Assembly: GCF_004364175.1 (NCBI RefSeq)
Contig: NZ_SNZW01000016.1
Coordinates: 92,693-156,692 of the forward strand
DNA from: Maribacter caenipelagi
Lineage (GTDB): Bacteria; Bacteroidota; Bacteroidia; Flavobacteriales; Flavobacteriaceae
Reading direction: 5' to 3'
Length of the DNA: 64,000 nt
Of the stretch, positions 1 to 9,326 are shown one piece after another. The stretch's first letter is position 1. Each line of letters begins with the position of its first letter. The translations under genes were made by a program, and so were the position numbers. The notes beneath the pieces were generated by a model that saw nothing but the letters and a program-made list of their open reading frames with translations, ran no database searches and was not told the DNA's origin.

Positions 1-3000
1 AAATCGACCTTAGAAAAGAAAGCTCAAGTTGCAAGAAAATCTACCTTAGCTCCCTCGGCAATGTTTACAACACTTATTGTAGGTGCTGATGCTACCGAGA
101 CTTGTAATGATAACGGTTTTACCATTGCACGTTTTAATTTATGCGGCGATTATGATGATCGTATTATAAGTTTATCTGGCGGACCATACAGTTCGGTGAC
201 ATGGCAAGTGCTTGGTGGTTCTTGTACATCGAACGTAAATACAGAATGCCCTAATACTACAGCATCATGTTATTCTACAATTAGTTCTGGTCAAACATTT
301 AATTTAGATGCTAGTACTGTACCTGCAACTTCAGGTGCTGAATACAGAGCACTGGTAGATGGTCAACCATATTATTTTAAAGTAAAGAAAAGTACCATAA
401 CCCAAACCCATGTAAAACAAGATTACATCTGTGGTGTAGATGGTAGAATACAGATTACCAATTTATCGAGTGCTTACGAATTTAGTATTGATGGTGGTAC
501 TTCTTGGCAAGGTGCAATATTTTCTAATCTAACACCAGGTACTTATAATATTCTAGCAAGATTAAGAAATACAGCCAATACTTGTGAATACCCTTATGAG
601 CCTATTGTTATAGAGGAAAAAGAAATTGAAATAGCTACAACTTTTACAGATGCATTATGTAGTGGCGATACAGGTAGTATAACCGTTACAGCTTCTAATG
701 TGCCTGGTCCTTATAAATATACGTTATTGAACTCTAGTGGTGTAGCCCAAGAGTTTACGGCTTTTATATCTACCAATCCTTACACCTTTTCAGCTGTAGG
801 TTTTGGGACATATACCGTACAGGTAGAGACTCAACAATGTACAGGCGATCCTTTAAACGGTATTAACCCACCAAGGCAAAGTTTAGATACAAGTGGGAAC
901 CCAATGACTATTGGTGCAGGTGCTTCAGCTATAGATGCTTCTACAGAAGTGAACAGTAGTTTTGGTTGTTCAGATATTTCTAGTGTAGATATTACTCTAA
1001 ATACGACTGGTGGTTCTGCACCATATACATTTATGGTTAATGGCGGACCTGTACAACCTGCATTTGGTGATGCCGCTACAGATTCCGGTACAACTACGTA
1101 TACCGTGAGCACAGCAGGGACTTATGATTTTGTTATTACCGATAGTAATGGGTGTATTATAAATGCTTCTTCTGATGTTGAAGATCTATTACCGCCAGAT
1201 ATCGCCGTTGCAGGTATTGATGGCACTTGTAGTAATGGAGGTGCAAAATTAGAGTTTACTATAAATAACGGTAGAGGTTATAATATATCTTATAGAGAAA
1301 GCGCATCTGAACCTTGGGTAAATACACCACAGATTTCAGTAACTGCTGGTACTTATAATGATATTGAAGTAAGATACCAACAAGGCGGATTTGAATGTAC
1401 CCTTGCTTTACCTTCAGTGACAGTAGATACGGTAGGATCTTTAACTGGGTCGGCTACAAAAGTAGACGATGTAACATGTACAGGTACTGGAACTACTGGC
1501 GGACAAATTGATTTTGTTGGTCCGTTTTCTGGTGGATCAGGTAGTGGATATGTCTTTAGTATTGATGGGGTCAATTTCTCTGCAATAACTTCTTATACCG
1601 ATTTAGCTGCGGGTACATATTCCCCAATTATTGAAGATGCAGGAGGTTGTCGTTTAAACCTTACTTCGATAGAAATTTTAGATGTTGACCCTCCAACTGA
1701 TTTAGATTTTGCACAAAGTAATGTTAGTTGTGCTGCCGGTACATCTGATGTTCAGTTGACACCAACAAGCAACGCGGCTATCAATAGATATGAAATAATT
1801 AGTCCGGCTTATTTTGATAATGGTAATAATGATACTTTTACAGGGTTACTAACTTCTCAGGCATATATTTTTCAAATTACCGATGTTAACGGTTGTTCTT
1901 ATACTGAAGGTTTTAGACCTGTTGTTATAAGCTCTATTCGAGTACAAGTGAAGTCTGGTGGTGATTTAAGAGTTTGTAATGGAGCTACCGATGGCAGTGG
2001 AACTTTTATTATCGACGGCTTTGCCAATAATTACACATATGATATTAATGGTGGACTTTTTACAGGAGGACCACAAAGTGATCGAGAAGTAGTTTTACCT
2101 TCATCTGGTGCAGGTACATACACTATTACTGTAACTGATGCTGATACTGGTTGTACCGATACTACATCTTTTGATATCAATGAAGCTCCGGTGTTAGATT
2201 TGTCTTCAAGTACGGTTACGGATATGAGCTGTGCCAATGGAAATTTAGGAGCTGTTAGAGCAAATGCAATTGGCGGTTGGGGTACATATAGATATACCTT
2301 AACACCACCTGTAGGACCACCAATTGGACCAAAATCTGGAAGAACCTTTAGTAATCTTTCTGCAGCGGGAACATACACATTAACTGTTGAAGATGCTGAA
2401 GGTTGTACAGATACTTTCTCTTTCGATTTAAATTCTATTGATGCTCCAAGCATTTCTTTGGACGGTCCGTCATCAGATTTCTGTTTCGTGGCAGGTATAG
2501 GTGCTACGGTAGCGGTTACTTCTACTGCAGGTACGGCAGCTATTGGTTCACATCAATATAGAATTAACGGAGGTACACTTCAAGCAAGTAATTCTTTTGC
2601 GGGACTTTCCCCTGGTAATTATACGATTGAAGTGGTAGATGGTAATGACTGTTCAGATAGTCTACCTATTACAATAGCGCCTCAACTAAGGGTAAATACA
2701 AGTATTACTACTGAAATACCTTGTGGTGGAGATCCTGGAAGAATTAGAGTAAGTGTTAATGGTGGTTATACTTCTGGTGTTGGTGCAAAACAATATGAAG
2801 TTAGTTCTGATGGAGGAGTTACTTTTGGTACTGCATTTCCACTTACTACAGATACTTTTGATTTTGATACAAATGTACCTGGAGATTATGTTTTCAGAAT
2901 TACCGATAATAATACTACAAGTAGTGGTTGTGTTGCAGAATCTGTTGCTATCACTTTAAATCCGCCTCAAAATATTGCTGCTGCATCTTATGTTGCTAGA

Positions 3001-6000
3001 CCGGTTAGTTGTAGTTCAACCAACAATGGTTCGGTAACAATTATACCAGATGCTACCAGCGGTGTACCACCTTACGAAGTTAATTTCAATGGAACGGGAT
3101 GGGCATCAGAAACAGTATACTCCAATTTAACTGTAGGTACTTATTCTTACTTGGTTAGAGATGCTAGAGGTTGTGAAACCCCAGCTGATACTTTTGATAT
3201 TGTGTTAGATACAACACCGCCACCTGCAACTACGGTTTCTGAAGAACAGGCAGTTTGTGGAGGTAGTGGGCCAGTAAGTGGCGGTATCAATATTGATTCT
3301 GTAACTGACGGTACAACTAATTATACATTTATAATTGAAGATAATACGGGAGTAGAAATTACAAGAATGGAAGATGTAGCAACTTTACCGGTTCAAATAT
3401 TAGATGCAGGTTTAGTAACTGGCGATTATACGGTAATTACCATTGATGCTAATGGTTGTACAGATATAGATACGGTTACCATTACTTCCAACGAAGTTGT
3501 GATAACACCTATACCGCCACCAGTTCCTTTAGATTGTGATGATACAGCTTTTACCTACTCGGTTAGTGTTAGTGGAGGCACAGGTCCTTACCAAATTAGA
3601 TTAATGGATCAACCAGGTTTTTATAACTTGAACAACACACCAGCAGTAAATGATCATACGTTTGATAATGCTACAGACGGAATTCAATATGGTGTAGCAT
3701 ATACCGTAGTAGTTTTAGATGTGGGTACAGGTTGTACATATGAACAAGAAATTCCTCCAGTAGAAGGTCCGTCAACATTAGATGTGACAGCATCTTCTAC
3801 GCCAGGGGCCTGTGATATCAATAGAAATGGTGAAATAACCTATGATATTACTGGTTATACTATTGGTGATCAGTTAAGAATAGTATTGATCAATAACGAA
3901 GATGGATCGGAAACGGAGTTAGAAGCTTCTATGACAACTACAGGTTTACCTTATAATGGTAACTATCCAGAATTGCCTGGTGATTATCAAATTTTAGTTC
4001 AAAATTTAACCGATACCTGCACAGATGCCGCTCCGGTTACAATACTTCAGAATTTACCTGACATAGATATCTTACAAGAAGTTCCTGCAAACTGTAATGC
4101 TTTTGGTCAAGTAACGGTACAAGGTAGAGGTGGTTCAGGTGGTCCATATGAATTTGCCTTTATGGATACTGGCTTAGCTCCTACAGGGTGGACTACAGAT
4201 ACAACATTCGCTGCACCAGATGGTACTTATGATGTGTATGTAAGAGATGCAAGTGGTTGTACATCATTTGATATTGCAACGATTATATCATTAGATCCAG
4301 ATTTGCCGGTTCCTACTTTTGCTGTAGTAAATCAATGCGATCCTACTTCAACTTCTTTTGATATCACCGTAAGAGTACCTAATACTTTAAACACACCTAG
4401 ATTTACTTTAGGAGGTGATGAGCAATTACCTACAATTGTCGGCGCTTTTTGGGAGCATACTTATATCGTAAGTAGTCCTGGTGATTATGTTGTAGATGTA
4501 GTCGATGCCAATGGTTGTACTAGTGAAGGTACTGCTACGGTATATGATTTCTTATCCGCTACAGGTAGATTTTCAACAGATAGCACGTGTAATGATGCAG
4601 ATGGAGAAATAACTATATCAACTACTGGTGGTAGTGGAGATTTTACTTATGAGTTAACAGGTATCGATTATACCTCTAGCGCAGTGGGTCCAATATCACA
4701 AACAAATGATCCAATATTTACAGGATTAACTCCTGGTACTTATGAAGTATTAATTACGGATCGTATTGTAAACGATGGTGCTGGTTTTTGTGAAACAACT
4801 GTTACAAACATCATTTTAAATCAAGCAGCACAGCCAGTAATTGTTTCTGAAGAAGCAATCGATATTAGTTGTAGAGATGAGAATGACGGGTCTATTGAGA
4901 TAGTAGTTGGTCCGGCAAATGCATTGGTACCATTCACATCTCAAGACACTCCAATTACCTATATTTTAAATAATGTAACCTCAGGAACTACAGAAGTAAC
5001 TAGAAATAATACTGGTGCTTTTTCAAATTTACCGGCAGGTGATTATCAAGTTCAAGTCGTAACGGCTCGTAATTGTGAGGTGTTATCTGGAATACACACC
5101 ATCAATAATCCTGATGCTTTCAGTATTACTGCCAGTGCTCCAGATTTTGCTTGTGAGCCAGGTGCAAATAGATATAGTTCAACTATTATCACAGTAAATG
5201 TTGTTGATCCAGGAACAATTGGTTCTGGTTACCAGTATAGTATTACTGGATTTGAAAATTATCAAACAGGAAATACATTTGAAATAATCGACAACGGTTC
5301 ACCTCAAAACATTACGGTATATGCTATAGACGGCAATGGCTGTCAAACAACTTTTGATGTACCAACAATAAATGAACCAACAGATGTTATACCTACCATT
5401 GTTGAGGTTGACATTTTAAATTGTACAGATGATGAACGTGTACGTATAGAGGTTAGCGGTACTAGCGATTTTACGGTAAATACTGTTTCTGTTACTCCAG
5501 TGGCTCCTGTAACTAATACTTCTGGTAATAACTATGTGGATGTTTACTTGTCTGATGTTGGTGATTATTTATTTGAAGTAGTTGATAATACAGTGGGTTG
5601 TACCTACCCAATGCCAGTGCATACGGTGAATACACCAGAAGCACCTACGGTATTAATTAGCGAGGCTAAACCTGTTAGTTGTGCAGTGCCAGGTAATGAT
5701 GGGGCGTTATTCATAACTGTAGGTAATTACACGGGTGAATATGAAGTGTTTGTTTATGAAGCAACTGATGTAACTAGGTCTACACTTTTAGCTTCTCAAA
5801 CTTTTAATACAAATGACTATCCAGATGTAAATGGAGATGAGGCTAGAGTAGATAATTTGATAGGTGGTAACTTAATTGTTGATGTGGTATCTATTGATGC
5901 GCCTTTCTGTTCAGGTACAAGTAATGTAACAAACATTAGAACTCCGAATGGGGAACTTCAAGTAACGGCAGAATCTGTAGGTAATGTAAGTTGTACTAAT

Positions 6001-8412
6001 GATACAGGTGAAATAATAGCTACCGGTATCGGTGGTTGGGATACTACTCCTTATGAGTATAGATTATTAATGAGTGCAGATGGTGGTGCTACGTATACTA
6101 CTGAAATTGCTGCATTCTCAAATAACAATGAGTTTTTCAATTTGTCTTTCGGGTTCTATGAAGTTGAGGTTAGAGATGTTGAAGGTTGTACGAATACAGT
6201 AGAAATTGAATTGGAAGAAGTTCCACAAATTGTTGCGGGTATTAGAGAACCACAAACGCTAGATTGCCCAAATGGCAATAACGCTGTTCTTGAGGCTTAT
6301 GATGTTACTTCTGGAGATGCAATTACAGCTACTGCTGGTGCAAGTGGAGGTTTTGCTGGTGCGGGCTATAACTACACATTGTTATATTTAAGTGGTGATG
6401 ACAATACAGCTGTTGTTTCTGAAAGCGGGTTGCAGAACACACCTACTTTCATAGGTGATAGTGGCGGATATATTAGCGCAGGGTGGTATGCAATACAAGT
6501 ATCATCTAGTTTCGGTTGTTTATTTGTAACCGATGCGTACTATGTTGATCCACCACCACCAATTCAACCGGTTTTGGTACAGACAAGAGTACCTGGTTGT
6601 GGAGGAGATGGAGAAATGAGAATGACGGTAGAGAATCCTGATCCTTTATTTACGTATGAATATTTAAGAGTTGAAAACGGAGTAACTATTGGTGCTTATG
6701 TCCCTATGACTGGTAATTCTATAACTGTAACCGGTGTTCAAGGTATTACGTATCAGTTCGATGTTAGAAAAGTAAATGCAGCAGGCGCTTGTCCGGCAAT
6801 ACGTTCTAATGGTATTACTATGACCGATGCTACGGGTATTACTTTACTTCCAAACTTACCAGATGATATTTCTTGTGCTTCTGAATTAGATGGTAGAATA
6901 GAATCATTTGTTAATGGTGGTGTGGGGGCAGATTTATTTTACTTGTATGAAGGTGATCCTATAGATGCCTTTAATCCTGCAGCAACTGCTACGGTTGTAA
7001 GAGGTCCTCAAGATAACGGTACTTTTGAAGGTCTTCCTGAAGGTACACAATATTACATTGCTGTTACTAGTGGAGCGACTTGTATGGATATTGCTGGTCC
7101 TTTTGAAATTATTAGACCAGATCCTATAATTTTTGATGCCGTGCCTACAGATGTAACTTGTAACGGAGAAGAAGACGGAACCATTACTGTTTCTGTTAGT
7201 GCAGGTGGTGAAGGCTTAATTCAGTTTGCAATTGCGCCAAACTTTAATGAATTCTTTAGTGATTCTGATAATCCGGGTACGTATACTTTTGATGAGCTTG
7301 CAGCAGGTACTTATGAGATTTTAATAAAAGATGACAATGGTTGTTTTGAAAAAGATTTCATCACTGTTGAAGAGCCTGATGAATTACAGATAATAAACAT
7401 TGATACCACACCTGAGTTATGTATTGGTGCCAATAACGGTTCTGTTGTTTTTGATGTAATAGGTGGTACACCGTTCGACGATGTTACTGTAAACCCAACA
7501 CCATATTTTGAGTACAAAATTGAGATGGTTGATCCAATAGATGAATCAGGTACTGCAGTATATGCTCCTTATACTGGTGAAATAATAGAAGATCTACAAG
7601 GTGGAGCGTCGTATGTTATTTACATTCAAGATGTTAATCTTTGTGCCGTATCAGAATTGTTTACTATTGATATTGGAGTCGATCTTACTGCAGCCCCAAT
7701 AGTTCAATATGGTTGTGAAGGTATATTCCCAACAAGTACAACTACAATACAATTGGAGAATAATAACTTGTTATCTGAGTTAATGTTTGCACTAGACCCT
7801 ATTGACCCTACAGATGCAATCACAGCTAATGCTACCGACGAGTATGTTTGGGGAGATTTACCTGCTGGTGATCACATCGTGTACATTTATCATGAAAATG
7901 GTTGTACCAATATGGTAGAGTTTAGTATCGATGGATATGAACCTTTGAGCTTAGTTGTTGATAAAACTGGACCAAATGAGGTTCTAGCTACAGCGGCTGG
8001 TGGTTATGGTGAATATGAGTACTTTTTCAACGGACAATCTTTTGGTAGCGAAACTACATTTATAACCAATGAAAGCGGAATTGTAAATGTTCGTGTAAGA
8101 GATGCAGGAGGTTGTGAGTTAGAGCTTAGTGTACCTTTTGAGTTTACGGGCATGTTGGAATTCCCTAATTTCTTTACTCCGGATGGAGATAACCTAAATG
8201 ATATCTGGTCACCTAAGAATAGAGACCTTTTTGATGGCGTTGAGGTTCGAATTTATGACCGTTATGGTAGAGTAGTGGCTGTATTAGATGAGGTAAGCGG
8301 CTGGGATGGTAAATATGAAGGTAAAGAAGTACCAACAGGTGATTATTGGTATGTAGTAAATGCCAATACTGATGAACTTAAATATGTAGGTCACTTTACT
8401 TTATACAGATAA
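1..8412 (+). CDS. Giant SprB-repeat surface adhesin, 5' end missing
   Basis: The reading frame is open from base 1, so the ATG at 61 is probably internal and the gene starts before the window; 2803 residues are visible. I count about 27 repeats of 70-100 residues. Each opens with a Cys in a context such as VTCNGEEDGTI, followed by a GG and PY/YEY core, GTY and D-x-x-G-C, which is the SprB repeat pattern. The last 90 or so residues (FPNFFTPDGDNLNDIW, then YDRYGRVV, GWDGKY, PTGDYWYVV) match the gliding-motility-associated C-terminal domain, a T9SS type B sorting signal. The protein is therefore inferred to be exported by T9SS to the cell surface, where SprB-like proteins act as gliding adhesins. 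A PorP/SprF-type partner usually follows such genes, but none does here. A terminator follows at 8436. The family call is firm; the gliding role is inferred. Confidence 0.93.
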   Translation, partial: KSTLEKKAQVARKSTLAPSAMFTTLIVGADATETCNDNGFTIARFNLCGDYDDRIISLSGGPYSSVTWQVLGGSCTSNVNTECPNTTASCYSTISSGQTFNLDASTVPATSGAEYRALVDGQPYYFKVKKSTITQTHVKQDYICGVDGRIQITNLSSAYEFSIDGGTSWQGAIFSNLTPGTYNILARLRNTANTCEYPYEPIVIEEKEIEIATTFTDALCSGDTGSITVTASNVPGPYKYTLLNSSGVAQEFTAFISTNPYTFSAVGFGTYTVQVETQQCTGDPLNGINPPRQSLDTSGNPMTIGAGASAIDASTEVNSSFGCSDISSVDITLNTTGGSAPYTFMVNGGPVQPAFGDAATDSGTTTYTVSTAGTYDFVITDSNGCIINASSDVEDLLPPDIAVAGIDGTCSNGGAKLEFTINNGRGYNISYRESASEPWVNTPQISVTAGTYNDIEVRYQQGGFECTLALPSVTVDTVGSLTGSATKVDDVTCTGTGTTGGQIDFVGPFSGGSGSGYVFSIDGVNFSAITSYTDLAAGTYSPIIEDAGGCRLNLTSIEILDVDPPTDLDFAQSNVSCAAGTSDVQLTPTSNAAINRYEIISPAYFDNGNNDTFTGLLTSQAYIFQITDVNGCSYTEGFRPVVISSIRVQVKSGGDLRVCNGATDGSGTFIIDGFANNYTYDINGGLFTGGPQSDREVVLPSSGAGTYTITVTDADTGCTDTTSFDINEAPVLDLSSSTVTDMSCANGNLGAVRANAIGGWGTYRYTLTPPVGPPIGPKSGRTFSNLSAAGTYTLTVEDAEGCTDTFSFDLNSIDAPSISLDGPSSDFCFVAGIGATVAVTSTAGTAAIGSHQYRINGGTLQASNSFAGLSPGNYTIEVVDGNDCSDSLPITIAPQLRVNTSITTEIPCGGDPGRIRVSVNGGYTSGVGAKQYEVSSDGGVTFGTAFPLTTDTFDFDTNVPGDYVFRITDNNTTSSGCVAESVAITLNPPQNIAAASYVARPVSCSSTNNGSVTIIPDATSGVPPYEVNFNGTGWASETVYSNLTVGTYSYLVRDARGCETPADTFDIVLDTTPPPATTVSEEQAVCGGSGPVSGGINIDSVTDGTTNYTFIIEDNTGVEITRMEDVATLPVQILDAGLVTGDYTVITIDANGCTDIDTVTITSNEVVITPIPPPVPLDCDDTAFTYSVSVSGGTGPYQIRLMDQPGFYNLNNTPAVNDHTFDNATDGIQYGVAYTVVVLDVGTGCTYEQEIPPVEGPSTLDVTASSTPGACDINRNGEITYDITGYTIGDQLRIVLINNEDGSETELEASMTTTGLPYNGNYPELPGDYQILVQNLTDTCTDAAPVTILQNLPDIDILQEVPANCNAFGQVTVQGRGGSGGPYEFAFMDTGLAPTGWTTDTTFAAPDGTYDVYVRDASGCTSFDIATIISLDPDLPVPTFAVVNQCDPTSTSFDITVRVPNTLNTPRFTLGGDEQLPTIVGAFWEHTYIVSSPGDYVVDVVDANGCTSEGTATVYDFLSATGRFSTDSTCNDADGEITISTTGGSGDFTYELTGIDYTSSAVGPISQTNDPIFTGLTPGTYEVLITDRIVNDGAGFCETTVTNIILNQAAQPVIVSEEAIDISCRDENDGSIEIVVGPANALVPFTSQDTPITYILNNVTSGTTEVTRNNTGAFSNLPAGDYQVQVVTARNCEVLSGIHTINNPDAFSITASAPDFACEPGANRYSSTIITVNVVDPGTIGSGYQYSITGFENYQTGNTFEIIDNGSPQNITVYAIDGNGCQTTFDVPTINEPTDVIPTIVEVDILNCTDDERVRIEVSGTSDFTVNTVSVTPVAPVTNTSGNNYVDVYLSDVGDYLFEVVDNTVGCTYPMPVHTVNTPEAPTVLISEAKPVSCAVPGNDGALFITVGNYTGEYEVFVYEATDVTRSTLLASQTFNTNDYPDVNGDEARVDNLIGGNLIVDVVSIDAPFCSGTSNVTNIRTPNGELQVTAESVGNVSCTNDTGEIIATGIGGWDTTPYEYRLLMSADGGATYTTEIAAFSNNNEFFNLSFGFYEVEVRDVEGCTNTVEIELEEVPQIVAGIREPQTLDCPNGNNAVLEAYDVTSGDAITATAGASGGFAGAGYNYTLLYLSGDDNTAVVSESGLQNTPTFIGDSGGYISAGWYAIQVSSSFGCLFVTDAYYVDPPPPIQPVLVQTRVPGCGGDGEMRMTVENPDPLFTYEYLRVENGVTIGAYVPMTGNSITVTGVQGITYQFDVRKVNAAGACPAIRSNGITMTDATGITLLPNLPDDISCASELDGRIESFVNGGVGADLFYLYEGDPIDAFNPAATATVVRGPQDNGTFEGLPEGTQYYIAVTSGATCMDIAGPFEIIRPDPIIFDAVPTDVTCNGEEDGTITVSVSAGGEGLIQFAIAPNFNEFFSDSDNPGTYTFDELAAGTYEILIKDDNGCFEKDFITVEEPDELQIINIDTTPELCIGANNGSVVFDVIGGTPFDDVTVNPTPYFEYKIEMVDPIDESGTAVYAPYTGEIIEDLQGGASYVIYIQDVNLCAVSELFTIDIGVDLTAAPIVQYGCEGIFPTSTTTIQLENNNLLSELMFALDPIDPTDAITANATDEYVWGDLPAGDHIVYIYHENGCTNMVEFSIDGYEPLSLVVDKTGPNEVLATAAGGYGEYEYFFNGQSFGSETTFITNESGIVNVRVRDAGGCELELSVPFEFTGMLEFPNFFTPDGDNLNDIWSPKNRDLFDGVEVRIYDRYGRVVAVLDEVSGWDGKYEGKEVPTGDYWYVVNANTDELKYVGHFTLYR

Positions 8413-8435
8413 ATAAAAGAGAGAACATAGATTTA

Positions 8436-8466
8436 AAAAAGAGGATGCATTGAGCATCCTCTTTTT
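8436..8466 (+). terminator. Rho-independent terminator of the adhesin gene
   Basis: An 8-bp GC-containing stem (GAGGATGC at 8441-8448, GCATCCTC at 8454-8461) with a 5-nt loop is flanked by an A-run and a T-run that extend the stem. It lies 24 nt after the adhesin stop codon. Confidence 0.9.
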
Positions 8467-8570
8467 GTTTTGTAAAATTTTAAATAAGTTTTTGAATTCT
8501 AATTAGTCTAAAGTTTTGAACACAAATGAACCTAAAACCACTTTAACTTTAAAAGAGTTTGTTTTTAGGG

Positions 8571-8578
8571 TACATTTG
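8571..8578 (+). promoter_or_regulatory. Candidate -7 element TACATTTG for the esterase gene
   Basis: TACATTTG fits the Bacteroidota -7 consensus TAnnTTTG exactly and ends 21 nt before the ATG at 8600. No convincing TTTG lies about 20 nt upstream, so only half of the promoter is supported. It favours the 8600 start over an upstream TTG at 8516. Confidence 0.4.
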
Positions 8579-8599
8579 ATAGAAAATTTGTATTTACAG

Positions 8600-9313
8600 A
8601 TGAGGTCAATTTTATATATTCTTTTACTGGTTATTTTTCAAAGTTGCGCATCGCAGGCAAAACCTATTCTTGTAGATTCAGAAATGCAAACCAATGTAAA
8701 AGAGAACCTAGCCTATTACTTATATTACCCTGAGGATTATGAAGAGGAGCCTGAGAAAGATTTTCCAATTCTCTTGTTTTTACATGGCGGTGGTGAATCG
8801 GGCGATAGTCTGGTTACGGTGAAAAGAAATGGTCCGCCTAAATTGATAGTTCAAGGTAAGAAATTTCCGTTTTTAATATTGGCTCCTCAGAATCCGAATG
8901 CTAAAAAATGGTGGAATACTAGGGCGGTAAAGCAATTACTAGACTCTATTGTAGATAATAATAGAATAGATAAACGTAGAATTTATTTAACAGGATTAAG
9001 CCGTGGAGGCGGAGCTGCTTGGGAAATGGCAGTTCAATATCCTCATACCTTCGCTGCTATGGCGGTGGTTTGCGGCATGACACCTTTACCTTATGCTTCA
9101 TGGATTAACCGCGAAATGCCTATATGGGTTTTCCATGGTGAGAAAGATAAATCCATTCCCTTTTCTGAATCAAAAAATATGGTTGCTAAGTTAAAGGAAA
9201 TGGGGTACGAAGTTATATTTACCAGATACCCCAATGTTGGTCATAGTGCTTGGATCAAAGCCTACGAAACAGAAGCACTTTACGATTGGTTTATGAATCA
9301 GGAGTTGAAATAG
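8600..9313 (+). CDS. Secreted alpha/beta-hydrolase lipoprotein (esterase/peptidase-like)
   Basis: This 237-residue predicted serine hydrolase belongs to the group annotated as predicted peptidase or PHB-depolymerase/carbohydrate-esterase-like. The start at 8600 is chosen because it gives a clean lipoprotein signal (MRSILYILLLVIFQSC, acylated Cys about residue 17). The frame stays open back to a TTG at 8516, but that would put 28 non-signal residues in front. Visible motifs are the oxyanion region LFLHGGGESG, the nucleophile elbow GLSRGGG, an acid loop near FHGEKDKSIP and the catalytic His in NVGHSAW, so the triad is complete. It probably sits in the periplasm or on the outer membrane and cleaves ester bonds. 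The substrate cannot be read from the sequence. It converges with the SusCD-linked lipoprotein gene, 13 nt away, which may hint at a shared carbohydrate theme but does not prove it. Confidence 0.85.
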   Translation: MRSILYILLLVIFQSCASQAKPILVDSEMQTNVKENLAYYLYYPEDYEEEPEKDFPILLFLHGGGESGDSLVTVKRNGPPKLIVQGKKFPFLILAPQNPNAKKWWNTRAVKQLLDSIVDNNRIDKRRIYLTGLSRGGGAAWEMAVQYPHTFAAMAVVCGMTPLPYASWINREMPIWVFHGEKDKSIPFSESKNMVAKLKEMGYEVIFTRYPNVGHSAWIKAYETEALYDWFMNQELK

Positions 9314-9326
9314 CTTAAATCGTTAG

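Noticed and set aside
2031..2453. Open frame on the minus strand inside the adhesin gene (also 831-1112 and 1353-1574)
   Set aside because: They lie fully antisense to repeats of a clear coding gene, are Pro/Val/Ser-rich shadows and have no family features.
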